NCBI GenBank assembly: GCA_044235425.1 | Contig: JBIIHW010000021.1 | Span: forward strand, 1-64,000 | Length of the DNA: 64,000 nucleotides | Source of the DNA: JBJSXJ01 sp044235425 | GTDB taxonomy: Bacteria; Planctomycetota; Planctomycetia; Pirellulales; Pirellulaceae | Direction of reading: 5' to 3' | In this document: one piece after another, positions 1-8,654 of the stretch | How the letters are laid out: every line of letters begins with the position of its first letter | Numbering within the stretch: the stretch's first letter is position 1 | The notes under the pieces: model-generated | Databases searched by the model: none | What the model saw: only the letters and a program-made list of their open reading frames with translations | What the model was told of the DNA's origin: nothing | Made by a program: the position numbers and the translations under genes

Positions 1-84
1 ATGCCGCCGATTGATCCGAGTAAACACGTGATACAAACCCGGTTTCGACTCATCAATCACATCTCTGCGATTACGCCTCGCCAT
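1..84 (-). CDS. N-terminus of a Y1/RAYT-like transposase (partial)
   Basis: The reverse strand opens a frame of 28 codons that runs off the window edge. It starts at the ATG on bases 84-82, behind a strong ribosome binding site (AAGGAG, about six bases upstream). The visible residues, with the core PGLYHVFTRINRR, resemble the N-terminus of IS200-like and REP-associated tyrosine transposases, whose first strand reads roughly PGxYHVxxRxNRR. These enzymes nick single-stranded DNA at hairpins. The catalytic HUH and Tyr regions lie outside the window, so the call rests on the start only. It could be intact or a remnant. Confidence 0.55.
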   Translation of the reverse strand, partial: MARRNRRDVIDESKPGLYHVFTRINRRH

Positions 85-680
85 GGTTATCTCCTTGTCA
101 AACAAGCTCGATAATGCCCCACGGTTTCTGGTGAACACATTATCACGCTTTAGAATCAACGCAAGGTGTATCGGCCGTTACTCAAACCGAAAAAGGCTAG
201 CGCTCACCGTATCGGGCCAATCCTTCAACCTTTCAAGGGCTCAACTGTAAATCAAATACGATTCAACCAAACGCTGAACTAGTTCGCGCAAGGTCTCAGT
301 CCGTTTTGCAATCTTGGGAAACACCGCAGAGCGTGATACGGTTTTACGGCTCGCTTCGGCCGGGAAAAGAAAGGATCGGCAAGGGGCTGAGTGGTACGAG
401 CGAGATGTGCTTTGTACGACCCCACTCGAGTGTATCAGTCTAGCGATCCAGCAGATTAAGCCGGAGTGACTGACGCACCGCCGCACCACTCTCGAACCAA
501 CTCAGCCCCGTCACCAACCAAACTAGTAACACAATAAAACTCGCGGTTTACGCGTTACGAGGAACGCCTCGAGTTTCGGTAGTTCACGCCTCAGCGTCCT
601 TGCTGCCTCGTGTGATAGTATCATCGTATTCAGGTCGGTTACCTCTTACGCGGAATCTCACCGGAATCAGAAACTCTTAC
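85..680. other. Intergenic region with one long imperfect inverted repeat
   Basis: No convincing gene is seen here. The only structure found is an imperfect inverted repeat: GGGGCTGAGTGGTACGAG at 383-400 against CTCGAACCAACTCAGCCCC at 491-509, with one bulged base and one mismatch. About 90 bases separate the arms. An 82-codon reverse frame across 241-489 has no recognisable domain or start signal and is not called. Confidence 0.4.
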
Positions 681-2243
681 TTAAACCGGTGAGTTTGACA
701 CGACCATACCGTCCACACTCGGCACACCGGTTGTAGCGACAGGCGAAATCGAAAAGATGTGATAGCCCCATGCTGGCAAATCCAGATAAAGGCCTCGCAA
801 ACGCAGGTCGGCCAAATCACGCTCATACTTGGCCTCACTCATTCGATCACTAAGCATCACTCGGTCCGCTAAATCGTAGCCCGGCCACTGGAGAAAGCAC
901 TGCGAGCGCTGCGGACTATAATTCACGACAATCACTTGCCCCACAGGCGTCGCGACAGCCGCACTTTTTTCCTCCTGCCATGCAAAACAGATGAAATGAT
1001 CATACGATTCGTTTCTATCCCAAGCGGAATGGCATTCAAGTTGTTTCCACGTCGGTTGATGGAACACTGGATCACGCAAGACTTGCAACAGTCGTTGATA
1101 AAAGCCTAACAAGCGCTCATTCACTGACTCGTCAGGACCACGTACCAGATGTGGTGAAATCCGTATTTGAAACCCTTCGATTTGACCTTCATGGAAAAAG
1201 CGTAGCCCAGGGACAAAGTAGGTGATAATCGCCGCTGCTTGTTGCTGTTCGTCCGTCATCACCGCCGCCGCTCGCGGTTCATCATGATTCTCCAAAAATC
1301 GTGCCAGGCGGTTTTGATAGATAAGTTCGGCTCGCAGATGTTCCCGGGCTGGTCGGGCGACGCCGAACCGCAAGCGATCGTACAACTGCTTGTCATACGT
1401 GTAATCAAAACCACGCTGTTGCAGATCCCACTCCCGATTCCAGTAGACTTCGGCCAACATCATGAAATCCGGAAATCGTTCTCGAATCCGCCGGATCGCC
1501 TCAGGCCAAAATTCCGCCGCCGATCGCCCCCATGTTCGCTCAAAAACATCTGGCAATAGCAACATCGCCATGTCGCATCGAACACCATCACACTGGTCAG
1601 CGATCCTCAACAACTCCCTCGTCATCCACTCCCCAGCCAACGGGTTGGAGTAGTCTAGTTGAACCGTATCGGGCCAGCCATCAAAGTAAGGATCTCGACC
1701 ATGCGCCAGAATTCGCTCGCCCTTGGTCGTTGCTGCTCGAAAGTAATTTTGTGGAGCCGCTTCCAAATCCTCGATCGTACCGGTGACGAAAAAGTCGGGC
1801 TGTGCTGTTACCCAAGCGTGATCGGGCGCCATGTGATTAGGCACAAAATCGAGCAGTAGTTTTAATCCATGCTTTTGCAAACGTGCCCGCACTCGTGCCA
1901 ACGCCTCCTCACCACCCAGCTGGGGATGAATGGCATAATCCTTGATGGCGAATCCGGAACCGCCAATGTCGGCATCCCGCAAGTCCGGCAATGTGTGCTC
2001 GAACTCTGACCGCCAATCCGGTCGTGTCCGAGAAACGGTCCGAGCGACCTCGCCCGTCTGCCAGACACTCAGTAGCCAGACCCAGTCGAAGCCGCGTTCA
2101 GACAATTCCTCCCACAACGACTCTGGTAAATCGTCCAACGTTGCCGGACGATGAAGCTGCCGCGCGAGTCGAGTGAGGTGCACGCGAGTATTCAACTGAA
2201 ATAGTGTGGGATGCATGATCGGAGTTGTACGTTTAATCCGCAC
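681..2243 (-). CDS. GH13 alpha-amylase family glycoside hydrolase
   Basis: This 520-residue protein is a cytoplasmic-type GH13 enzyme acting on, or transferring, alpha-glucosidic linkages. The four GH13 signatures appear in order: region I LLLDFVPNH (about 129-137), region II GVRCDMAML with the nucleophile D224, region III MLAEVYW with the acid/base E265, and region IV FLENHDE with D321. No signal peptide is visible. The frame opens with GTG at 2243; an ATG nine codons in (2216) is equally possible, since the purine-rich AGGAAG sits too close to the GTG. It is single and monocistronic. The exact substrate (glycogen, maltodextrin or trehalose-like) cannot be read from the sequence. Confidence 0.85.
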   Translation of the reverse strand: MRIKRTTPIMHPTLFQLNTRVHLTRLARQLHRPATLDDLPESLWEELSERGFDWVWLLSVWQTGEVARTVSRTRPDWRSEFEHTLPDLRDADIGGSGFAIKDYAIHPQLGGEEALARVRARLQKHGLKLLLDFVPNHMAPDHAWVTAQPDFFVTGTIEDLEAAPQNYFRAATTKGERILAHGRDPYFDGWPDTVQLDYSNPLAGEWMTRELLRIADQCDGVRCDMAMLLLPDVFERTWGRSAAEFWPEAIRRIRERFPDFMMLAEVYWNREWDLQQRGFDYTYDKQLYDRLRFGVARPAREHLRAELIYQNRLARFLENHDEPRAAAVMTDEQQQAAAIITYFVPGLRFFHEGQIEGFQIRISPHLVRGPDESVNERLLGFYQRLLQVLRDPVFHQPTWKQLECHSAWDRNESYDHFICFAWQEEKSAAVATPVGQVIVVNYSPQRSQCFLQWPGYDLADRVMLSDRMSEAKYERDLADLRLRGLYLDLPAWGYHIFSISPVATTGVPSVDGMVVSNSPV

Positions 2244-2367
2244 ACCTTCCTGGAATGATCAGAAGAACAGAGTTAAAATTGGGGCTTTGCGGAAACAATT
2301 CTGCCGAAGTATTCTAAATCGGTTGGCTTGAGTTTGCTGAATGATTGTGAAAAAGAGGGGAATCGCT

Positions 2368-3090
2368 ATGCGTCGCACTTCATACTGGATCCTGGGACTG
2401 GCGCTTGTGCTCGTGATCGCTCCTAACGCCTTTGCCGGACCGTTTCGCAAAGTTTGGGACCGGCGAAAGGCCGAATTGAAAACGGAGATCGGAGGTGCCT
2501 TAAGCTCGGAGCTGTCGGCGAAAATCGATGCCGACATCCAAGCAGCCGATCAGCGTTTACATTCACAACTGCAGTCTGATTCCGAAAAACTGCAGGGACA
2601 GGTCGATAGCGAGTTGTCCAAGTTGAAGCAGCAGGTCTCCGATCACGTGGCAGCCGAAGCCAAAAAACTTCGCGACCAGTCAGCCGCTGAGATTGCAGCC
2701 ATCCGAGCTGAATCGGCGAAACAATTGGCCGACCAAATCGCTAAAATCCGCGCCGAGAGTGACCAGCGAGTGAACGCAAATGTCGCCAAGCTTAACGAGC
2801 AGTATGCGGCGGAACTAAAGAAGCTAATCGCCGCCAACGAGTCGTCGATCAAAACGACCCTGGATTCGCAAGTCAAAACCGCCTCCGCGGAACTCGACAA
2901 ATCCTTCAAAGCGGAACTCGCGAAAGTCAAAGCTGAACTGGCCGATTCCGTACAGGGTCAAATCAAGGCCGCTCTTCCCGCCCCGCCGCCGCCCGAAAAG
3001 AAAAACGAAGACCCTCCCAAGGAGACCCCTGCAGTTCCGGCTCCCACAGAAACCAAGCCGCAGCAAGAGGGTGAAGACCAGCCTGAGTAG
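2368..3090 (+). CDS. Secreted coiled-coil protein of unknown function
   Basis: This is a 240-residue protein with a Sec signal peptide (MRRTSYWILGLALVLVIA, probable cleavage after AFA). Residues roughly 25-190 are almost pure amphipathic helix rich in Ala, Lys, Glu and Gln, repeatedly reading like AELxK, as expected for a long coiled coil. The last 45 residues are Pro/Glu-rich and disordered. The ATG at 2368 is chosen over the one at 2341 because AGAGGGG lies about seven bases upstream and the signal peptide begins there. No catalytic family is recognised. It is followed by a strong intrinsic terminator at 3188-3225. Confidence 0.7.
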   Translation: MRRTSYWILGLALVLVIAPNAFAGPFRKVWDRRKAELKTEIGGALSSELSAKIDADIQAADQRLHSQLQSDSEKLQGQVDSELSKLKQQVSDHVAAEAKKLRDQSAAEIAAIRAESAKQLADQIAKIRAESDQRVNANVAKLNEQYAAELKKLIAANESSIKTTLDSQVKTASAELDKSFKAELAKVKAELADSVQGQIKAALPAPPPPEKKNEDPPKETPAVPAPTETKPQQEGEDQPE

Positions 3091-3187
3091 CCCTCGGGTT
3101 CATTCCGAGCGACCAAGGCCGGCCTACCTCTCGGTGTGAACCGACCGCTTGGCCTGCTAGTGCCAACGGGCCCGTCACAGCCATCTA

Positions 3188-3225
3188 CGCCACCTTCAGC
3201 ATCCCACTGAAGGTGGCGTTTTTTT
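3188..3225 (+). terminator. Intrinsic terminator after the coiled-coil gene
   Basis: A perfect 12-bp stem (CGCCACCTTCAG at 3188-3199 with CTGAAGGTGGCG at 3207-3218) and a 7-base loop are followed by seven T residues. It ends the plus-strand coiled-coil transcript. The convergent kinase gene has its stop codon inside the stem (3196-3198), so the hairpin DNA also encodes the last residues of that kinase. Confidence 0.9.
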
Positions 3226-4632
3226 GATCGCTAGCAACGCCACCAGCAACTCCGCCGCACTGCTAAATCGCTGATCTCGCCCCAACGCCAGACAACGACG
3301 AATAAGTTGCTTCCAGTCCTCGGGCAAATCGGTCGTATCCGCGGCAAAAGGATCGGGCTGTCCCACTTGCAAACTAATCATTCCTCGCACCTGCTGCAGG
3401 AGCGGTTCCGTTATTGAGGGTGCTCCAAAAGGTAAACGCCCCGTCAGCAACTCAAAGAGAATGACACCGATCGCAAATAGATCCAGCTGCTCATCGGCCA
3501 GCGGCTGCCGAGTCGCCCCTGGCTGGTCGTAACCATTCCTACCTAGTGAACTGCTCGCAGATGCACAGGTGGTGAAGCGATCACTGCCAATCAAGCCCTC
3601 CTGTTTCTCTAACAACGGGATAATTGCGTCGAGTGCTTCCGGAGACATATACGGAATCGTTCCCCCCAAAGGTATTGCCGATTGCTCCGATAAGGTCGCA
3701 AATTGAAAGTCGATAATGACCGGGCGACCATTGGGGCTCAGCAGAATGTTTGCGGGCTTCAAATCTCGGTGTAACACCCCCTGCAGATGCATGCAGTTCA
3801 AACCGTCCACAAGCTGAGTGGCAAAATGTTGGATGGCGTCCAGGTAGCTCTGGAATTCAGGTGGAACGGCATCGTGCGGGACGATTGGCACCTCCCGTCC
3901 GCACTTATCGCGAGCAATCAGTGCAATCAGCTGGGGAGGGATCTGAGAGTGATACTGGTCCAGACAACTGCGAGCCTGCGCCAGATCGTAAACGGTAGCC
4001 CGACCCCAATAGGGCATGACAATACCACTCATTCCGGTGACCACGTCGCGTCGCACCGTGAGTGCCGGCATCAGGCATTCATGAACCAATCGAGCCTGAA
4101 GTTCCCCTTCATCGGTTGGATACCGAGTAATCTTGACCACCACCAAGCGTTCGTCGATTCCCGGTTCGAGCGCTAAATAGACGCGCGCCGACCCACCTCG
4201 TCCTAGTTCACTCAGCAGCTGATACCCCTGCCAACATCCACCCTCTTGCGGCCAATCAGCTGACGAATTTTTTGTGATCAACCCTCCGCCGGCTGGAGAG
4301 GGTGAGGGATTCCGTACGGTCCAGTCGTCATGAGCTTCGATCAACTTCCGCAATGCCGGGTGACTAGTGAGCGGAAAGCGTCCGCAGAATTGTTCCCCAT
4401 CGATTTCTTCGCCGCGTAGCCGACGCTGCTCAAATTCACTGAAGGCCAGCTCCGCCAACAGTAACGGGAAGTCGTAAAAGCCCGGCTCCTCGGTTAGCAG
4501 CTGCTGCGAATCCGGCATTTCACCCGCACGCCACCGGGCCTCGAATACGTCCAGCATGGAGATAAGTCGAGCTTCATCCGCCGATTGGCAGACGGGCTGG
4601 AGATGCGTGATCTCAGGCTGATGGTCGTGCAT
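3196..4632 (-). CDS. Ser/Thr protein kinase with DFQ in place of DFG
   Basis: This is a bacterial Hanks-type kinase of about 478 residues. An N-terminal helical region (1-105) is followed by the kinase domain: glycine loop LGRGGSARVYLA (about 143-154), ATP-binding K167 in VVVKIT, HRDLKPAN catalytic loop (288-295), DFQ (308-310) where the Mg-binding DFG is expected, and activation-segment SPEAL (330-334). Asp308 is kept and only the Gly is changed. There is no transmembrane segment. The ATG at 4632 is preferred: a possible extension to 4749 would be encoded by the 4674-4763 palindromic element and looks spurious. It lies near a divergent ECF sigma gene, a common planctomycete arrangement. It converges on the coiled-coil gene and shares its terminator DNA. 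Confidence 0.85.
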   Translation of the reverse strand: MHDHQPEITHLQPVCQSADEARLISMLDVFEARWRAGEMPDSQQLLTEEPGFYDFPLLLAELAFSEFEQRRLRGEEIDGEQFCGRFPLTSHPALRKLIEAHDDWTVRNPSPSPAGGGLITKNSSADWPQEGGCWQGYQLLSELGRGGSARVYLALEPGIDERLVVVKITRYPTDEGELQARLVHECLMPALTVRRDVVTGMSGIVMPYWGRATVYDLAQARSCLDQYHSQIPPQLIALIARDKCGREVPIVPHDAVPPEFQSYLDAIQHFATQLVDGLNCMHLQGVLHRDLKPANILLSPNGRPVIIDFQFATLSEQSAIPLGGTIPYMSPEALDAIIPLLEKQEGLIGSDRFTTCASASSSLGRNGYDQPGATRQPLADEQLDLFAIGVILFELLTGRLPFGAPSITEPLLQQVRGMISLQVGQPDPFAADTTDLPEDWKQLIRRCLALGRDQRFSSAAELLVALLAIKKTPPSVGC

Positions 4633-4673
4633 ACCAGACACGTCATCGGGACTCAGCAAGGAGCCCAAAAAAA

Positions 4674-4763
4674 ATGCGATCGAAGGATTGGCCAGAGATA
4701 AAGCGGTAAACCACACCACAATGGGGCAGCAAAAGTGTCCCCTGGCCAATCCCTCAATCGCAT
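4674..4763. repeat. Palindromic hairpin element, copy 1
   Basis: Arms at 4674-4695 and 4742-4763 are inverted repeats matching at 20 of 22 positions, around a 46-base loop. The loop-distal half reads CACACCACAATGGGGCAGC followed by AAAAGTGTCCC. The same loop motif, also 46 bases long, is found in the opposite orientation inside the inverted repeat at 5885-5972. Copy 1 sits about 40 bases upstream of the kinase start, so it would lie in that gene's 5' leader. It may be a REP-like mobile palindrome or a structured RNA. Confidence 0.7.
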
Positions 4764-5206
4764 CGGAAGTTAGTTATACCAAATCTAAAATCGAATCAAT
4801 CCCCGGTAGGACCCGAATCGGAAAAGTTTTCCGACTGGGCGTACTCCAAGGGGACGCTCAGCCCCGCCCAACCAGCACACCACCAATTCTCCCTACCCCC
4901 GCCACTCTTCCATCCATCCTCTTTCCCCTTTCCTTCCGGTCAGCGCGAAAGCAACCGAGGGTAAAGCGAAAACACACGGTTGCGCACCGCTTGTGGGGCA
5001 GAGCGTCCCCCGGCCACCTTCGAGACTGTGCCGGCGATCATCCACCGGATGGAATGTCGCCAACACACCGATAGATCGTAAGAGGGGCAAAAAACCGGGC
5101 CCGAGAAAAAAAGAATTTGTCGCAAATGATGATAGTGGACCTGATTTAGTGTTTACTGGGGGAAGCAGGTCAGTCACCTCATCATCAATTCTGGCCGATA
5201 TGTGGC
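4764..5206. other. Intergenic region upstream of the sigma factor gene
   Basis: About 440 bases separate the hairpin element from the sigma factor. No RNA gene, repeat or convincing reading frame was seen. It should hold the promoters for the divergent kinase and sigma factor genes, but no clear -10/-35 pair could be defended. Confidence 0.3.
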
Positions 5207-5815
5207 ATGAGTAGCGTTACAACATCCCAACCGGAAGGCTCGTTTCACGATCTCATGGAGCGTGTGCGCGCCGGGGACAAGGACGCTGCCTGGGAACTCA
5301 TCGATCGCTATGGCAACATCGTCCTGCACGTGGTGCGACGGCATTTAAGCAGCAGCCTCCGCTCAAAATTCGACTCGATGGACTTTTATCAAGTCGTTTG
5401 GGCATCGTTCTTTCGGGCTCCGGACGAGATTCGTTCTTTTGCCGAGCCCAAAGATCTGATTAACTTTCTCTGTTCGATGACCCAAAACAAAGTCGGCATG
5501 GAAGCTCGACGTCGCCTACAAACTGAAAAATACAATGTGGCCCGGGAACAATCCTCTGGCATCGCCATGCCCAGTTCGGCGTCGCCGACCTCGGCCGAGC
5601 CTGCGGATGCTCGACAGCCCTCACCCAGCCAAATTGCGATCGCTCGAGAAACCTGGGAGCGGATGGTAGATCGTCTACCGGAGCAGGAACGAGCGGTGGT
5701 GGAAATGCGATTTCAGGCGATGACCTATGATGAAATCGCTGCCAAACTGGGGATCCACGAACGACAAGCGCGGCGAATCATCGACCGCATTCTCAATCGC
5801 CGCCCTACTGCTTGA
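5207..5815 (+). CDS. ECF-type RNA polymerase sigma factor
   Basis: This 202-residue sigma factor redirects RNA polymerase to a dedicated promoter set. Region 2 spans about residues 12-85 (FHDLMERVRAGDKDAAWELI through FLCSMTQNKV). A disordered Ser/Pro/Ala linker (about 108-140) follows. Region 4 is at about 148-200, with a helix-turn-helix around YDEIAAKLGIHERQARRII. Region 1 and the long region 3 of housekeeping sigmas are absent, as in ECF types. No anti-sigma factor is adjacent. Instead, kinase genes flank it on both sides, suggesting phosphorylation-controlled activity as proposed for other planctomycete ECF groups; that link is inference. Confidence 0.9.
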   Translation: MSSVTTSQPEGSFHDLMERVRAGDKDAAWELIDRYGNIVLHVVRRHLSSSLRSKFDSMDFYQVVWASFFRAPDEIRSFAEPKDLINFLCSMTQNKVGMEARRRLQTEKYNVAREQSSGIAMPSSASPTSAEPADARQPSPSQIAIARETWERMVDRLPEQERAVVEMRFQAMTYDEIAAKLGIHERQARRIIDRILNRRPTA

Positions 5816-6287
5816 AAAAATCACTGAAAATCGCGGCTTGCACTTGATCGACCTTCGCTGACCCCTCATAATTGGTATCTGAAGCGCGGCGAGAGGAGCA
5901 GTCGGGGAACACTTTTGCTGCCCAAAGTGGTGTGAAGCTGACTCTTCCTCTCCGACTGCTCCTCCCGCCGCGATTGCGTTGATGAATCTCACAAATCTTC
6001 ACTGAGAACATCCGGCCGACCCGCCGCAAGCTCACGAAGTTCACTACAGACTCATCCCATGGGAGTAAAACATCGCCGAGGTTCATGATCCGTTGAAATG
6101 AATTCGAGCGGATCGAGATCGTGGGCTGCTGCTCCAAGTTGTCTTACGCCTACCGCCATCCATTGTGGAATTGCGATTCGTCTCCAAAAGCGGACAATAA
6201 ACTTCCAATTTATTTCGAAATTCTTCCCGGGCGCTTCCTCTGGAACTTCCCGCGAAACTCAGGAATTACCTCCACGCTTGGTGGTTT
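5816..6287. other. Intergenic region between sigma factor and second kinase
   Basis: This 470-base spacer contains the second palindromic element (5885-5972). The rest, 5973-6287, shows no convincing coding potential despite open frames that overlap the kinase start. Confidence 0.35.
5885..5972. repeat. Palindromic hairpin element, copy 2 (opposite orientation)
   Basis: Arms at 5885-5905 and 5952-5972 are inverted repeats matching at 20 of 21 positions, with a 46-base loop. Read on the minus strand, the loop ends in CACACCACTTTGGGCAGC then AAAAGTGTTCC, nearly the same as copy 1. The arms of the two copies agree at only about half their positions, yet each copy keeps its own pairing. A small inner hairpin (CACTTT with AAAGTG) is possible in the loop. 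It lies 70 bases after the sigma factor stop. Confidence 0.7.
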
Positions 6288-8654
6288 ATGGCTTCTCTGC
6301 TTAACTCGACTGACCCCCAGGATCTCCCCCCCGGCCTCGGGTCGAAAAGATCTGGGGCGTTGGCCCAGTCGAGTTTATCGCCGCTGGAACTCGCCCAACG
6401 CGCCTACGATGAGTTCCACGAGCGTACGCTGCGCGGGGAGTCGCCAGCCACTGACGCGTTCTGTTTGGAGCAGCCTGCGGAATGCCGTGAACTGCTGCGA
6501 CAGTTTCTCAGCGTCCACTTTGCCGTTTCGCAGCAATCAGCTTCCTGGTTCCAAAAGCTGGAACAACAACTCGATGCTCCCTCCCAGCCGTGGCCAGCTT
6601 GTGGAACCGAATGGCAAGGTTTTGCACTCGATGAACCACTGGGCGACGGTGGCCTGGCTCGCGTCTACCTCGCTCGCGAAGTACATGCCGGTGGTCGTCC
6701 CGTGGTGGTCAAGATCACGCAGTTTGAAACGGGTGAAGGTCATCTACAGTCGCCGTTAATGCATGCTCATATCGTCCCCGTGCTCACGGTTCGTCACGAT
6801 GAGGCGACTGGATTAACCGGCATCGTGATGCCTTACCTGGGACGGGCCACCCTGCAAGATGTGCTCCACGAACTGAGTCGCCGACGGCAAGATGCGATGC
6901 AAGCCAGCAGCGCGGCCTCGGCAGTCACCAAGTGTGATCCACTTCCAATTCTCCCGATCCCCAACTGGAAATTAGCTTCCAGTGAAGTCTTCACGACAGT
7001 TGCTCAGCAGCCCTTCCCATCAGCGCCCAAGTCGGTGCACGTGGAGCCCTCAGTCTCGACGACCACGGGCCCCACCTCACGCTCGCTGTATGCTGCCGAC
7101 CCTAGCAAGTCTGCGAGTACGTTTCTGCCCGCCGCCGCTCGGCTCGGTGTACAACTGGCCGAAGCACTCGCTCACACCCATGCCCATCAAATTCTGCATC
7201 GAGATATCAAGCCCAGTAACATTTTGATCGCCAGCGATGGGCGGCCATTACTGATGGACTTCAATCTGTCGGCGCGAGTCGATGGCGCGGACTTGGTTCT
7301 GGGTGGAACAATCCCTTACATGCCTGTCGAGCTGCTGCAGTCGATCATCCGTTGCAGCGGAACTGCCACAGCTCATCTCGACCGCCCATCGCCGGCCGAT
7401 CGCATTTCAACTCTCCGAGCATTCGAGACAACGCACCCGGATGATGCCCAGACCACGGGCGGAATGCCCTCCAATTCCATGGCCGACCCCCGCTCAGATC
7501 TGTTTTCGCTCGGAGTGGTTCTCTACGAACTCGTCTGCGGTGAATTACCATTCGGTGAGCCACGACGGGACACTTCCGTCGGCGAGCAAGCTGCGGCGAT
7601 GGAGTTGGCGCAACACCAGACGAACCTCGTCGACCGCTTGCACGCATCACAACTGCCATCAGCCTGGACGGACATTCTTCAGCGCTGCCTGGCCCCAACT
7701 CCAGAAGCACGTTTTGCGAACGCCTGCGAATTGGCCGACGCCTTGCGACCGCTGATGGATTCCACCGTCACGCCGCCCTCACCTGCGGAATCAACCGCGC
7801 CGAACCGGTCTACGAAGTGGCGAACGGTTGTTGCCAGCATGGCGGCTCGAACCGCTCGCCCAATCCTGCGTCACTGCGCCATCGCGGCTGCGACGATGAT
7901 CGCTTTCCTACCGGCGTCGCTGCAGCAACATGCCGGCAAGTCACACCAGCAGCCAGCTCGATTCTTGCCCAGCGCGACCTCCAATCTACTTTTGCCCACT
8001 CGGTCGTCTTATCTGGAAATATCCCGGTCCCGTCCCAACATCGAACGCCGCCTGTATCAGGATCTACTGATCTTGGCCGAGCGCTTGCGAGCGGCCGCGG
8101 AATCACCTCGAGCAGCCCGTGAGAGCGTCGAGCGTTGTCGTGAACAACTGGAACTCTTCAGCGCCCAGTCGCTCTTGTTTCAAGCGGACATTCAAGGCTT
8201 AATCGGTTTTTGCCACGCTTACCAAGGACGCCATCACCAAGCTCTCGAGTGCTGGGAAAAATCGCTCGCCGAGCAGGAAACGGCCTTTATCCTGGACTTG
8301 GATCGGGCGGCGGTCGACTATGCCATCTCGCTGCGAATGAAGGGACGATATGAAGAGTCAGTCTACTGGTCTTCACTCGCTTTCAACGAGGAGAGCAGGG
8401 ATGTCGTCTGTAAAGCCGCCGCAGCGGAAACCACTGCCCTCAGTCAGTTCCGACTGTTAGAAAAGTTTATGGCAGCGTCCACCTTGCGGGACAACCAGAT
8501 GGCCCGCTTTCAAGAAACGTCACGCAGTCTTCGCTTGGCGCTACAATACAACCGCCGCTCACCCATCCTCGCCTCGCTCGTAACACGATTGGACGAGATC
8601 CAAGATGAGCATCTCGCGCGATCCCGATCGGAGTTATTGCAACCCGCTACCTGA
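6288..8654 (+). CDS. Ser/Thr protein kinase with C-terminal helical (TPR-like) region
   Basis: This is a 788-residue kinase. Helical residues 31-95 are followed by the kinase domain: glycine loop LGDGGLARVYLA (118-129), K142 in VVVKIT, a long Ser/Thr/Pro insert (about 200-280), HRDIKPSN (304-311), DFN (324-326) in place of DFG, and DLFSLGVVLYEL (404-415). The usual APE triplet reads PVE. A hydrophobic stretch around residues 525-545 may anchor it in the membrane. The C-terminal 220 residues contain TPR-like helices (GFCHAYQGRHHQALECWEKS). The start follows a weak GGTGG. Both kinases of the locus share the G-loop/HRD style and the early helical region, so they look like paralogues. Its stop abuts the stop of the convergent gene at 8655 exactly. 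Confidence 0.85.
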   Translation: MASLLNSTDPQDLPPGLGSKRSGALAQSSLSPLELAQRAYDEFHERTLRGESPATDAFCLEQPAECRELLRQFLSVHFAVSQQSASWFQKLEQQLDAPSQPWPACGTEWQGFALDEPLGDGGLARVYLAREVHAGGRPVVVKITQFETGEGHLQSPLMHAHIVPVLTVRHDEATGLTGIVMPYLGRATLQDVLHELSRRRQDAMQASSAASAVTKCDPLPILPIPNWKLASSEVFTTVAQQPFPSAPKSVHVEPSVSTTTGPTSRSLYAADPSKSASTFLPAAARLGVQLAEALAHTHAHQILHRDIKPSNILIASDGRPLLMDFNLSARVDGADLVLGGTIPYMPVELLQSIIRCSGTATAHLDRPSPADRISTLRAFETTHPDDAQTTGGMPSNSMADPRSDLFSLGVVLYELVCGELPFGEPRRDTSVGEQAAAMELAQHQTNLVDRLHASQLPSAWTDILQRCLAPTPEARFANACELADALRPLMDSTVTPPSPAESTAPNRSTKWRTVVASMAARTARPILRHCAIAAATMIAFLPASLQQHAGKSHQQPARFLPSATSNLLLPTRSSYLEISRSRPNIERRLYQDLLILAERLRAAAESPRAARESVERCREQLELFSAQSLLFQADIQGLIGFCHAYQGRHHQALECWEKSLAEQETAFILDLDRAAVDYAISLRMKGRYEESVYWSSLAFNEESRDVVCKAAAAETTALSQFRLLEKFMAASTLRDNQMARFQETSRSLRLALQYNRRSPILASLVTRLDEIQDEHLARSRSELLQPAT

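Noticed and set aside
241..489. 82-codon reverse frame near the left edge
   Set aside because: It has no ribosome binding site, no family resemblance and an odd Ser/Arg-rich composition, and it overlaps the inverted repeat at 383-509.
4633..4749. N-terminal extension of the first kinase
   Set aside because: The extra 39 codons are encoded by the palindromic element 4674-4763 and add no recognisable domain. The start at 4632 is more plausible.
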